The translations under genes were made by a program, and so were the position numbers. Positions 20,402-32,582 of a stretch of DNA of 64,000 nt are shown here, one piece after another. The stretch is from Cercophora sp. LCS_1. Its lineage: Eukaryota > Ascomycota > Sordariomycetes > Sordariales > Lasiosphaeriaceae. The stretch spans positions 496,001 through 560,000 of the forward strand of contig JAPZLL010000015.1 in NCBI GenBank assembly GCA_036250225.1, given 5' to 3'. The notes beneath the pieces were generated by a model. It made no database searches and had not been told where the DNA came from. It saw nothing but the letters and a program-made list of their open reading frames with translations. Numbering within the stretch: the stretch's first letter is position 1; every line of letters starts with the position of its first letter.

Positions 20402-23400
20402 GGTGGGCGTTCGCTGTGAGACAGCAGATCGGACCTGTGTCTCTCACGCCCCGGGTCCGTCCTCCTCTTCAACGCTGGAGCAGGTCAAACGCTCGGGTCA
20501 CCGCGAGCAGCTCATGGGGAGCCAATTGGTGCGCCGATGCAGGATTAAGGAGGTCGAGTGTCTTCGGGCAAAGACAGGAGGGGACGTCCGTCGTCGCGGC
20601 CATGCAGGTACAGTGGCAACAAGAGAGAATTCCTCGTGGCGCATCAAGCCGACTAATTTCGGGAGCCAGCATCAAGCTTGGAGACTGCGGCGGACACACA
20701 GCGATTCCCGGCGGTGCCGATCCAGACAGAACCCAAGACCCAGCCCCGCGGTTGTGGCTCGCATGCGCAGAGCAAGGAGCTGCCTCGACAAGAAGCAAGC
20801 AAACACGCAAAAGCAAGGAAAGCGCGGCGTGGGACGCAGTTGATGAGGGTGGAACAGGTGGAACGGCCAAAAGGGTTACAGGAGGGACGGGAAGCAAATA
20901 TGACAGAACGACAAACCGATGCCACTTGCAAGCTGCTGCAAGCTGCTGCAAGCCGCCGCAGTCCGTCCGCCGTGTTTCTCTTGCTGGTCCTTGTGCGCCC
21001 CGGCTCACATGCGTCAGAGTCGCAGACGGGGTGCGAGGTGTGTGTGTCGTTCCCTTGCCAGGGACATCGGCAGACAGCAGGTCCCCTGGCTGCGCTGTAG
21101 AGCCCCACCCGCGGCGATGCGAAGAGGACGGCCTGCGGGCTGGCAAGGGGAAAGGACCACCTCCCGTATTCCTCGGCAGCTCCGCAAGCTGCACAGTGAA
21201 GGAAGCCGGTATGGGGAAACAGGGCGATGGAGCAAACATGCGACGTCTGCGGACCGAAGCAATGACCCCCCAATCCCTCCGCTGTCGAGAGGCTGTGGTG
21301 GTTGTTCCAGCACCAGCCTGCCCTGCTGCTTGACACGGCATGTCAAGAGCCAAGCACGATGATGCTTCCGAGAAAGCGGAGATCAAAAAGTGAGATGGCA
21401 AGAAGCGGTCACGCTGCCACGCCGTGCAAACATCCCTACAGATTTCCGCAGGGGTTCGGGATACCCCTGCTTCTCTCCCCTGCACCTTCCCAAGGCGATG
21501 ACAGCAACTCGGACATTGACAATCAGCAGCAAAACGATAGCTTAGACACTTGGTTTGGGTGCGTTCTTTCGAGTCTGGCAGGAGTAAACGCGTGAGGCAG
21601 AACCTATGGCGGCGCATTGAGGCGAGCAATCAAACATCAACGTGAGAGGCACCGATGGCTGGAGGAGCATCGTGGGGGAGACATCGCAGCTTCATCCCAA
21701 CCCCTGCCCTGACTTGGCGCGATGGTGCGATTAGCGGGATAAAAAAAGATCGACAGTGGAAGCAAAGGAACGATCGACTGCAAGAAAGAGAAAAAAAAAG
21801 CAAGCACCGCCAGAAAATGCTTGCCCAGATCGATCAACAGGCGCAGGCGTCCGGTGTGCTTTTTCTTTCAGCTGGCCTCCCCAAAATCCCAACACGAGGA
21901 TCCGGGGTTGAATCATGGATTCATCTCGTCTTCCTGGGGTATCCCGGACCACCAGACCGAAGCCATTGCGAACGAGAAGAAAAAAAAAACTTGCAAAAAA
22001 AAGTAATCTCTCAGCAATACCCCGTATTGGAGGGCTATAATGCAGCAACTATCGACGGTCGCAGCCATTTTGCCAGCAGGCAGCGCATCAATCTCGCAAG
22101 CCTCACATGGACAAGATGCGCAACGCGTTGTGATTCAGAAGGGTGAGGAATAGATTGACAACCAACCCCGCGTTGAGTTTGCTGCTTGGTGGGTTGGGGC
22201 AGCTCACCAACCCAGCGGAGCCAGACGCGGCCTGTTTTCTTGGATTGGCGAGCAAGCAGGCAGGGGCATATCGGCGACCAACTTCCACCAAACCACACAG
22301 CGTCGCATCTGGAGAGATTCCCCCGCAAAACAAAAAGGAGTTTCGTTTCTTTTTGGCCGTTCCAGACAAAGCCATTTCGTGGTTGTCAAGTTGAGAGGCG
22401 GAACGCCGAAGCCAGACGCAAAATCACCGAATGATCCGCGTTTGGGAACACACCCATTCCCAAAGCGGAGCGCCTCGATTCCCATCGCGGTGTTGGTCCA
22501 AAAGCCATCCATCCAGGCATCCAGGAACGCTCCGAACGCCAAGGTGGTGGATGACACGCAGCTTGCCCGGCATGGTCCTCAGCCATCACGACGCCGCTGA
22601 ACAACCCCAGCGCGCCCCAAAATCGGAACCCCAATTGGCAATCTTGTCACTGACGAGCCGTGCACACGGGCCCCCGTGATGTCAATCCATCTCACCAATT
22701 CGGCCACAGGTGTGGTTGGGGAACAAGCGAATCCCGGAAATCTTTTGTCGAGCTGCCGGCGAACAGATGGTGTCGCAGACATCCGAGCGCACATTGTTTG
22801 CTGTCAGCGACGGCTCCCACAGGACGCAGCAGGCTGACAGGAACCAGAGGTCTGTTCCTTCGTCGCGATATCTATCACATCTCAGATTCGCATGCCACCT
22901 CCCACATCAAGCAAGACAAGACACAGGCCTGATTCGGATGCTCCACATTGTGAAACACCCTGTTCCCGCCAGACCCTCCAACTTCATGCGTCATCACAAG
23001 TGTGCGGGTGTGTGGAGAGGAAAACTCTCGAGCCTCCTCACCAGCTCTTGGCCGAGGGGAACAATTAGCGGCTAGGGGACCGTATTCGCAAGCTTTCGAC
23101 TTCGGCGACGAGCGAACTTGGTTCTTTAGCCGGGTTTTTTTAGCAGTTGAGGCTCAGCCCAACCGGGGTCGCCCGTCTTCAACACACACCTGAGACTCGT
23201 CCCGCTCGGCAGTCCCGCCGGGCTCGGCACAGCAGGAACACCATCCCGCCGATGTCGACGGCAGCATGGCCGGCGACATGACAAACGTGGAGTTGCGCTG
23301 ACCTCTTGCAATTGATCTCATGTGCGAGCTCAGGAGACTGCGGCCTGTTCATCTGAAGTGCATTCGCCACTGCGGTCTACTGCAAGGGACTCACTCGGCA

Positions 23401-25533
23401 AGCGACGCCTCTCCCAAAGGCCCCCAACCTCTATCACAGTGGCCGCAGGTTGCCGACCTCCCAACCACAACCGACGACGGCAGGGCTCAGGGCACCCGCT
23501 TGGACACGGCGTAGCGAGAAGCGAGGAAGGAAGCAGACATTGGTTCCTGTTTTTTGCAGGACAGGTTCGAGACTGCGGGGATTAAAGTGTCGGGCCCGTC
23601 CCGCACGCAGGTTGCTGCTGTGGACGTGCAGCATCACGCTCCGAAAACCCTATCGCAAGCGGAGGATGGCACACCGTCCCGCTGTGGCCGCCAGACATGC
23701 AGCACCTGCGTCGAACCGCGGCGCCAGACTCAGCACGTTGTGGGCGGTGAGGGGAAGTCCTTGCGCAATGAGGGGTCAAAGCGGCCATGGCAGCCATGGC
23801 GGCGCGGGGCACACCACCATAAACGATGAAGCCATCCATCTGTCAAGTTGCGATGTGGTTGCATTTGCCATGCCATCATGGTGCTCTCTTCCACCGTGCC
23901 CTATCCATCGATAGGCCGGTTTCCCTGACTGCTGAGGTCTTCTCGGCCGTATCCGCGGCGCAAATGGCAGATTCCCCAATTGTTTGCAGCCCCGCAGGTT
24001 TCGCGGCCCCCTGCAGTCAACCCCAAGAAAAGACGACCGATGGCTGCTAAGACTTCCAATGCCCACATGCCCAGTGCAGCCGTTTTCACGACTCTATCGC
24101 GAAGAGACGCACTAGAAGTGCGGGGTTATCTGTCTCCCTTTTAGATCAAGGCAATCTCCGACAATTTCCCCTCCCGTACAGCTACGGGAACACGAAAGTT
24201 CGTGATCCACAAACAGAGCGACTTCTCATCAACCTGATATCCTCCATTCACATGGCACACGGGAAAGTCTATTCAACCGCCATTGGGCAGCAGGAGGAGT
24301 TTTTCTGGCATTGCAAGCCGCAGAAAAATATGTGGTCTTGGGCAAGTTGCTCACATGCATACCTCCATTTTATCAGCGGAGTCAAGACAGTGTCTTGATC
24401 ACAGCATTGTTGGATCACGACGTTGTGTATCAAACTCACATGGAGCCTTGAGCAGGCCTTGATATGACGATGAATCAAGAATCATCGTTCAGGTATTGAA
24501 TTCTTTTCCATTGGCGAGTCCATTGGCCGTCGCTTTCAAAGTCAAGTGAGACCAGGATTTTCAGCTCTCACCGAATGGCCCTGAGAATATCTCATTCTTA
24601 ACCATACTCACCAGCTTCACTCACTGCCTATGGATCTGTAAGAACCAAGGGAGCCATATCTCCCACCTCATTGTCTTTGCCCATCATGACAGAGATCTGT
24701 TTGTTGAGGTCCTAATTTTTGACTTCCAACTTGAATCTCAGCCATAGCCGATGTTAGATTCAATCCTGGGGGTTTGAGACTCCTCAAGAACGTCTCAAAG
24801 CTATTCCTCGTCCATCGCTTCTTATCACCTGGCGACTACCTTGGCAAAGTTCCCACGTTTCGTTTTCTAGCCTCTGCTTCTGGTCGGCTCATGCACCCAT
24901 TCAGGTCGATGGTTTCACGGCTGCAAGTCCATACAAGACATGCAAGCTGCAGGGTGCCCGGCATTTAATGGTGGCCTTCAGTTCAAACCTAGCATCTCAG
25001 CCTTCAAGCTGCGTCCTTCCCCGAATGCCTGCATGGGCTGAAGATTCACCCAGAGCAGTGGCATGTCTCGTTGCGCAAACTGCGGGGGTGCGTACCAGCG
25101 CCTATAAGAGGCGGCTATTTCAGCGGCCATGTGGAGTGCGTTTGGCTGGCATTGGTCCCAGCTCACGCATACATCCAATCTACAGGCGACAACAAACTTG
25201 GTCAGCTCTCGAGATCGACACGGGATTCTGGGCCAGTCAGCAGCGCGAGTTGTAGGGCGGGTCTTGGCGAACCTCGGCTTCCTTAAGCACCTGTCCATTC
25301 AGGCAGGTCAACCGAAGCAACGTGCTATCGCCCCGGACCAATCAGCCATCACAACCCCTGGATCGCCCCTCTTGACACTGAACGGGAGATTCGATTCTGA
25401 TAACCGTTGCGACTCTGTCATCCACAATCAAGCTTCGCGGCCCACGTGCTTGATATGCTGCCCGTCATTTAAGAGACGTCATGCCGTTGACCGTTGGGAT
25501 GATGGCGCCGGGAAGTCTGCAGCCAACGCCATC
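20402..25533. other. about 5.1 kb with no supportable gene
   Basis: Many ORFs of 60-390 codons exist on both strands (the longest are plus 20416-21333 and minus 20469-21629), but they overlap each other, are Arg/Ser/Pro/Gly-rich and show no domain, signal peptide or membrane pattern. A short 12-base-unit repeat of CAAGCTGCTG type lies at about 20929-20960, and A-rich runs occur near 21790 and 21980-22000. The region may contain a long 5' leader for the 907-residue gene, regulatory DNA, or non-coding transcripts. Confidence 0.45.
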
Positions 25534-27542
25534 ATGAGGACCGCAACAATCTTTCTGTGCTGGGCGGTTGCCGGGCTCCAGCCCCTGAGCGCGGCCTTGA
25601 CCATCGCCGAGATCAATGGCAACAAGTTCCTCTCGCCGTTCAATGGCCAGACGGTGAAGAACGTGACGGGCTTGCTGTTGGCCAAGGGCCCCAACGGCAT
25701 CTGGATCCGCTCGACAACGCCGGACAAGGACGCGGCGACTTCAGAGGCCATCTACGTGTTCAGTAACTCGGTCGGCGCAAATCTCACGGTGGGCGACATC
25801 ATCAACCTGGACGGCAAGGTTGCCGAGTACAGGGCCAACGCCAACTACTTGTTCTTAACCGAGATCACATCACCGCAGAACGTCAAAGTTGTCTCGTCAG
25901 GGAACAAGGTGACCCCCCTCGTCATCGGCAAGGACACTGTGGACCCTCCCAACGTCCAATACAGCAGCCTCGACGGAGGTGACGTCTACGCCCTCCCCAA
26001 CGCAGTGACCAACATCTCCATCGCCAACCCAGTCCTCAAGCCGCAGCAATACGGCCTCGACTTCTGGGAGTCCCTCAGCGGCGAACTCGTCACGATCCGC
26101 AAGCCAACCGCCATCCAGCAGCCCAACAGCTACCGTGACACGTGGGTAACAGGCGATTACACCGTCACAGGCCGCAACAAGCACGCCGGTGTAACCATGA
26201 GCGACAAAGACTCCAACCCGGAAGCCATCCTGATCGGCGCACCCCTCGACGGCACGCGCAACCCAACCACATCCAAGATGGGCGATGTCTTTGCCGACGT
26301 GACAGGCATCGTCACTAACACCTTTGGCTTCTACACCATCCTGCCCCTTACGGCCCTGAACCTCACGTCCCCCTCCAACCCATCCGTATCCCCAACCACC
26401 CTCCGCTCCACGTCAACCTGTCGCGCCCTGACCATTGGCGATTACAACGTCGAGAACCTCTCCCCGTCGTCCGCCCACCTCCCCAAAATCGCCTCCCACA
26501 TCGTCAGCTACCTCCGCACGCCGGACCTCATCTTCGTCCAGGAAATCCAAGACGACAGCGGCGCAACAGACGACGGCACCGTCTCGGCCGACAAAACCCT
26601 CTCCACGCTCATAGCCTCCATCTCCTCTCTATCAGGGGTACTCTACTCCTTCGCAACAGTAGAAGGCATCAACAACCAAGACGGCGGCGCACCGGGTGGT
26701 AACATCCGCCAGGCATATCTCTACCGTCCCGAGGTTGTGCAGTTGTACAAGCCGAACCCCGGTGGCCCGGGTGATAACGCTGTTGTGTTGCCCGATGGAG
26801 CACTGAGTTTCAATCCTGGACGGATCGAGCCTACCCACGAAGCGTGGAGCGCCAGTCGTAAACCGGTTGTTGCGGCTTGGTTGGCGAAGGACGGGAAGAA
26901 GCCGTTTTATACGGTTAATGTGCATTGGAGTAGTAAGGGCGGGGGCACGACGTTGCATGGGGATGCGAGACCGCCTATTAATGGGGCTGTGGGCAAGAGG
27001 CTGGTTCAGGCTAGTGTTACTGCTGTGAGTTCTTTTTTTTCTTTTGTCTCTTCGTTTCCATCCCTTTCCTCTTTTTTTCTCTCTTTTTTGGTCGCCCAAA
27101 AGTGATGTGATCCCTTCAGAAGCGGCGAGATACTGACAAAAAACACAGAACTGGATCAAATCCGTCATGGACCAGGACAAAGACGCCAAGGTCATTGCGG
27201 CGGGTGATTTCAACGAGTTTTCGTTTGTTGGGCCGATGAAGGAGTTTGCGGCAGTTAGTGGCATGGTTGATTTGGATGTCGCAGCGAAGATCAAGAAGGA
27301 GGAGAGGTATACCTAGTGAGTTCAACCCCTGATGATGTCGTGGGAAAGAGGTTGCTAACGACGGCAGTGTGTATGACATGAATGCCCAGGCGCTCGATCA
27401 CATGTATGTCAGCAAGAAGCTGGCCAAGGGGGCGTGTAAGGGCGAAACAAAGTATGAGCATGTGCATGTGAATTCTTGGGCGGCGAGTGCCGATGAGGTG
27501 TCGGATCACGACCCGAGTGTTGCGCAATTTAATTTGTGCTGA
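25534..27542 (+). CDS. secreted endonuclease/exonuclease/phosphatase (EEP) family protein
   Basis: Exons 25534-27024, 27149-27315 and 27368-27542 encode 610 residues. A signal peptide (about residues 1-21, ending LSAALT) is followed by a beta-rich domain of about 270 residues like the N-terminal region of bacterial extracellular nucleases (ExeM/NucH type), then the EEP catalytic domain. EEP marks are IGDYNVENL, IFVQEIQDD with the metal-binding glutamate, VNVHWSSKGGG, AAGDFNEFSF with paired Asp/Asn, and SDHDPSVAQFNL with the catalytic histidine at the C-terminus. Both introns restore frame; the second split falls inside RYTYVYDMN. The protein probably degrades extracellular DNA for nutrients, or another phosphodiester substrate. 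The start is the ATG that begins the signal peptide; the frame stays open further upstream without conserved sequence. Confidence 0.88.
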
Positions 27543-27728
27543 GGAGGGGTGCACAAAAGCATAGAGGCGGGAGAAGTAATGTTTATTGAGGTAATGAGAC
27601 ATGTTGCGATGCAAAAGGCACTTGTAGTGATGATCGCTCTGATGTGCCCGTGTAGCCATGACTGCCCGAAACATAAATCTTTTCAACACTGGCTTTCGGC
27701 CAACTTGTACATAAGTCATCAACTGATC

Positions 27729-29950
27729 CTAACCCAAAGAGACCATATCCGTTGCCCTGGCAGAGTCATACGCCTCTTCCTCACCTCCCCTTCGACAAAA
27801 ATATCCCCGCCCAACAAGCTTACAATATCGGATTCCGTCTCCATCCTCACTTCCGGCGTCATGTACACTATCCTCCCTCAACACAAACGAAACAGAACAC
27901 CCCTCAAACACAACGACCTTATCCCCGACCTCTGTCCTATCTGGAACCAAGCCAATCCGCCCACCTGTAGTCCCACAGAGCCTCGTGCCCCATCCAACCT
28001 CTGTGACTCTGACCCAAAGAGCACCGAAATCGAGAACCCGCTCTGGCGTGATGGCTTGGTTGGTTCTTTTGACCCTGATGTAAGAATCGTACTCCTTTTG
28101 GAGTGACAGTTTGGATCACAATCCTGTGTCAACACTTCGAATATCTCGTCTCCGCCCAGGAAGCTCTGGAAGAATTCCTCGGGTGTTTGCTCCCCAGGCG
28201 ACTCCCCTTTATCAGTGTCTCTGGACGCCAGAAGTAGGATGACCTGTCGTAGCCCCTCCCATAACACCGATTCCATTCCTGCCAGAGACAGACGCTGGTG
28301 AGACATACTATCGCGGGGATGAAGAAATGCGTCACGGCTGATAGCCTTGATCTCATCGACAAACGCCCCAGGGATGAGCAACCTGTCATCATCGGTTACT
28401 CGTATGCCAGTGGAAGTCGGTAGTATGTCAGGTGTCTTTTCACCTGAGGGGAGAATAGCCCTGGACCAGTCCTGCCACCGTCAGCGTAACTCAGCAATAG
28501 ATAAACGATGGCATACCGGCACCCACGACGGCAGACTATCATCCTTCAGAAGCCCCGCCTGCACGAGCACCTCAAATCCATCACCCTTCTTGACCATCGC
28601 CCTCGCATATCGAAGAAAGACTTCCCCAGCCGTCACCTCGGGACCATAACTCACCAACCCCTTGAACACTTCGTCGTCCTCGTCCATGGCCAGCCAAAGA
28701 ACCGCATACACCTTATCCCTTGGGTCAGTCGCCTGGAATTCCCTCGCGTCGTACAATTTCTGAACGAGCTTCATCCCGTGTCTATCCCGGTCCGAGAACC
28801 GGCCGGCCTCCATGATGCCTGCGCATCGCACACCGGCAAGCACCTTTTGGATGAAATCTTCCGGTGTGGAAGGGGGGAACTGGCCGAGGTAGTTGCCGTT
28901 TTTAGCGCCCGAGTGGAATTGCAGGTAATAGTGCGCTTTAATGAAGGTGTTGGCGTTGAGTGAGAAATGTGGCCCTAGCCTGGGTGTGAGGGTGCTGGCG
29001 AGCGTGAACTCCTGGAGGATCCGAATGCGGCGGACTGTATAGGTAGAGGCGTGGTAAGCGGACGGCTTTTGGAAGGACTGAGAGGACTTACAGTATGGAG
29101 AGGCGAAGAAACGACGCCACGAAGTCCAGAGAGGGCTGTTCTCAGGTGGGAGATTAAAGTCCTCAAGGAAGAGAACTTCAGAGTCCGCAGCACGTTGCTG
29201 ATGGATGTGGTCTTGGGCCATGAGGAAGGAAGCCCAGTAGGGCATGTCAGAGTTGGAAAAGTCTGCTCGTACAGTATTGACGAACCCTCCGTCTTCAACG
29301 TTCGCGTAGTGTCTCTTGAACCGGTCTTCTGCTTTCAGGATCGTGCGGAATACTTCCAACAGATTCCTTTCGTCCTCAGGCTCCTGCGGCACATATGCCA
29401 CCACATCCTGGGCTTGCTGATAGACACGCCGCATGAGTTGCAACTGTTGTTCTTTCTCCTTGTGGTCGGCTTGATTGATGCACACTGCATCGATCCAGAC
29501 TTTTAGCCCGGCGCCGGCACCGGAATCGCCGTGATCACGCAACGTCTGCAAAGCGGCATGAAGGTTCTGTGTCACCGGGAAGCGTATGTGTCCGTTCAGA
29601 ATGATGTGTCGAGGGTTATCGTGTGAGCCCTATACATACGAAAGCGCCGTGTATCGCTGAAATGGGTGCCGGGAAAGGGCCATGCCGTCATCTTGCGGTG
29701 TTAAGACACCGTCGATATCGAGTTTGTATTCTCGCTGTTGTCCGCCAGGCCATTGTGCTCGAAATGGGTATGGGTAGTTGACGAGGTTGTGCGTCGGAAG
29801 AGGGGCACCTTCGGTGTCGGCATCGAGATCGACGTGGAGCAGCCAACCGTAAATGTCATCTTCATACTCTCCCGGGGCAACGACAAGAACTCGGATTGCC
29901 GACTGGCTCTCAGCAAGTGATTCATACGGTGAAATGAGATTGGGCGACAT
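27729..29950 (-). pseudogene. HET-domain (heterokaryon incompatibility) gene with an in-frame TAG in the core motif
   Basis: HET domains trigger programmed cell death after fusion of incompatible fungal cells. The HET hallmarks are present: ALSYV then WG expected near the N-terminus, VWIDAVCINQ, SPYFRRIRILQEFTLAS after splicing, DPRDKVYAVLWLA and LPSWVPDWS. Where the family has Trp in SYVWG this copy has TAG (29632-29630), and the same frame continues through GSHDNPRHIILNGHIRF. Introns at 29091-29035 (57 bases) and 28516-28472 (45 bases) join cleanly. Near 28090-28135 the frame must shift, by a very short intron of 41 or 44 bases with a weak donor or by an indel, to reach the conserved C-terminus GRIGLVPDRTEVGD. 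Either this is a young pseudogene or TAG is bypassed. The change from TGG is G-to-A. Confidence 0.8.
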
Positions 29951-30747
29951 CGTGTGCGTAGTCGAATCCGTGCGGTGAAAGTTGAAGAGTTAAAGTCATT
30001 CTTGGTGGCAGCTCCCCGCATCTTGGTGCCCAAGTTGCGGGTCTGAATCCTTCCAGCGAGGCATGAGAGGCTTCACACCTCTCAGTGGTGAACATGGTCC
30101 AATGGAGTCCCAATCGTGTTACCAGGTGAAGCCGCGCATTCGAAACCTCTTTTCATGAATGAGGGACTCGAGTCGTTGATACTTTCAATATGTTGTCCCC
30201 AAGACCAAGTCTTGGTGCAGTGTGAGGAGCGCATGATGAGCCAAGGAACCAGCGATGAGAGCCAATGATGGAGATGATGCGATTCGGCAATATCGAGTGT
30301 AGAACTGGCGAGCTATAAATGAATTTGTAAGGTGAAGTTCGGTATGACTCCAGCATGATTTTCAACGCCATGCGCAGGTCTTACATCTCGTCAAGACATC
30401 ACGGGTTGCGGTCGACGAAGAGATTGAAATTGACGGCCAGATCCAGCCCAGACAATTTCTCGTCAAATTGGATCATTTTACGTGCGTACCTGCCAAACAA
30501 CTCGAACGTTCAAAGAAACTCGCCGGGCGAGGAAGGTGCGGATCACAGCCAGATACGTCACATTAGATGTTGTGATGTCATCCAACCCATTAGGGTCCGT
30601 CCAGAGTTCCCGAACGCCAGCAACTTCCACCACCTGCAACCATTTCATCAACAACTCGCATGCATTTGTCAATTGACGAGTAAACTCGAGAATAATTGAG
30701 CAAGCACAATATCCCTCACCCTCACAAAGCCACAAAGCAACCCCAAG
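29951..30747. other. intergenic between divergent genes
   Basis: No ORF here has recognisable coding features. It would hold promoters for the HET gene (minus) and the small mitochondrial-type gene (plus). Confidence 0.45.
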
Positions 30748-31140
30748 ATGTCCGCCGTCAGAATGACCTCCCGCGCCGTCCTGCGCGCCGCTCGCTCGCA
30801 GACCACCGTACGCATTCAGCAGCGCTTCGCGACCACCAAGCCCGGCAAGCCGAATGCCAGCCACGTCGGCGACAAGGGGACGACAAAGGTGTACAATCAG
30901 GACGGAACGAACCCAAACAAGAACCTGATGTAAGTTGCTTTTGGTGTCCCTTACCTGCCGGTTTGCTCGATGATGCTAACGATGGTTGCTGGCAGGTATC
31001 TTGCGCTCGGCGCACTCGGACTCGGCGGCGTGTACTCGATGTTCATGGCTCGACGTGAGAACGTGGCTGGAAAGGGGTATCAGAACGATCCTGATGCTGT
31101 TGCGCATCACCCTGCCGAGAAAAACCCTGCGGCGAAATAA
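30748..31140 (+). CDS. small mitochondrial inner-membrane-type protein, 108 residues
   Basis: Exons 30748-30929 and 30996-31140 join inside a Met codon. The first 30 residues are Arg/Ala/Ser-rich without acids (MSAVRMTSRAVLRAARSQTT), a typical mitochondrial presequence. A Lys/Gly/Asn-rich linker precedes a single hydrophobic segment (YLALGALGLGGVYSMFM, about residues 62-78) and a hydrophilic tail. The layout resembles small accessory subunits of respiratory complexes or ATP synthase, but I cannot name which. The intron is 66 bases with a good donor (GTAAGT). The clean splice and presequence make it a genuine gene despite its size. Confidence 0.75.
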
Positions 31141-31604
31141 TCGGGGACGAGAGGGTGTATGAAAGGTGGTGGCTTGGCCAGGAAAGGAACAAAACATGTT
31201 AAGTGAAAGAGGTCGGGTTCAAGTTGAGATGCGACTGTCACAGTGCACTCCCGATGACGAGTTTTCCGTATTTTGTCTGTATGAAGCATTTGGAGGCGTC
31301 GTCAATGAAGTTGCCCAATTAAAGACTTCTGGACTATGGATGTGGCAGCTTGCCAGTGAAGGGTGCCAAAATGCAAGTGTAAAAACTCGATGTCCCAGAT
31401 CAGCCGACATCCAAATTGCTCAGCAGGGGATAAATGGTGGACTACCGCGGCTCAATATGCCCAATACAACAGTGGTGGTGGGACTCAAACATATTTTCCG
31501 AGTATAAATGGGGGGATTGGCTGTTTTCAACTTAAGTGTACTCCTCACGATGTTGACAACGACAGCAACCTACCAACCAATCGCAGCTTGGTGACCAGGC
31601 CATA
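31141..31604. other. intergenic, no gene seen
   Basis: Lower G+C than the flanking genes; a 113-codon ORF at 31166-31507 has no motif and was not accepted. It probably carries the 3' end of the small gene and the promoter of the esterase gene. Confidence 0.45.
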
Positions 31605-32582
31605 ATGTGGACTGCAGGGCTTCTCTTTCTCGCCTCGGCGGCCTTGTCGTCCGCCGCAAGTCTGACACAGGTGACATCGGGATGGGACAACCCTACGAAG
31701 CTCTCGTTCTTTATCTACGTCCCCGACAAGTTAGCAGACAAGCCGGCGATCGTGACAGTGGTATGGACGAGAATACGTCCCGCGGCCATCAGAACCTTGT
31801 TAACTCGACCGACAGCCTCATCCGTGCGGAGGGAGTGCCCGCGATAGCTTCAGTCGAGTTGCAGCCGGGTTGGCGCCCCAAGCAGATAAACTTGGCTTCA
31901 TCCTCATCTTCCCGCAAACGCCCAACACATGCTGGGACTGCACATCGAGCAAGTCCCTGAAGCACAATGGAGGCGGTGACACTCAGGGAATAGTCAACAT
32001 GGTATGTTTGCGAACCGCATGGATGAAGCCTGACCACTGAGATAAGGTTAGGTCAAGTACACACTCGACAAGTACAAGGGCGATCCCGCTCGGGTCTTTG
32101 TCACGGGTTCCTCATCAGGCGGAATGGCAACAAACGCTCTGGTCGCAGCATATCCCGATGTTTTTGCTGCGGGTGCTTCGTTCTCCGGAGCGCCGGCCTT
32201 TGCATGCTGGAACGGCGCCGGTCTTGCAACTAGCAATATTGATCCCGGGTGCCAGACCAACAAGAAGCCGACGGCGCAGCTGTGGGGCGATCTTGTTCGT
32301 GGGGCTTATCCCGAGTTCAACGGCACACGCCCACGCATGCAGATATGGCATGGGACGACGGACACCGTGGTGACGTATGGCTATCTCGCGGATCAGGTTG
32401 CGCAGTGGAGCAATGTGCTGGACATTCCCTTTTCTCGAAATGTGACGAATGACCCAGTGAGCGGATACACGAAGATGGTGTATGGGGACGGGGTAAAGTT
32501 GGTCGGGTACAGCGCCCAAGGGGTCGGGCATATTGTTCCGTTCCGCGAGAAGGAGGTTCTCCAGTTCTTCGGTCTGCTGTAG
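31605..32582 (+). CDS. secreted CE1 / PHB-depolymerase-like esterase
   Basis: Exons 31605-31760, 31816-32001 and 32052-32582 encode 290 residues. The family (acetylxylan and feruloyl esterases, PHB depolymerases) hydrolyses ester links in plant cell wall polymers outside the cell. A signal peptide (MWTAGLLFLASAALSSAAS) is followed by LSFFIYVPDKLA. The first splice yields HPCGGSARDSF, the family's oxyanion-region motif. GFILIFPQTPNTCWDC comes next. The nucleophile is Ser135 in VTGSSSGGMA, with Asp in WHGTTDTVV and His in GVGHIVPF completing the triad. No carbohydrate-binding module is present. The unspliced frame misses the second exon, so the 55-base and 50-base introns are essential. The join at TVPHPCGG lacks the usual Ala-Leu before His, so the donor may differ slightly. 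Confidence 0.9.

Noticed and set aside
20469..21629. 386-codon minus ORF in the gene-free region
   Set aside because: Cys/Ser/His/Arg-rich throughout, no domain, overlaps a 305-codon plus ORF of similar quality, and begins without a supporting context; looks like chance in GC-rich DNA.
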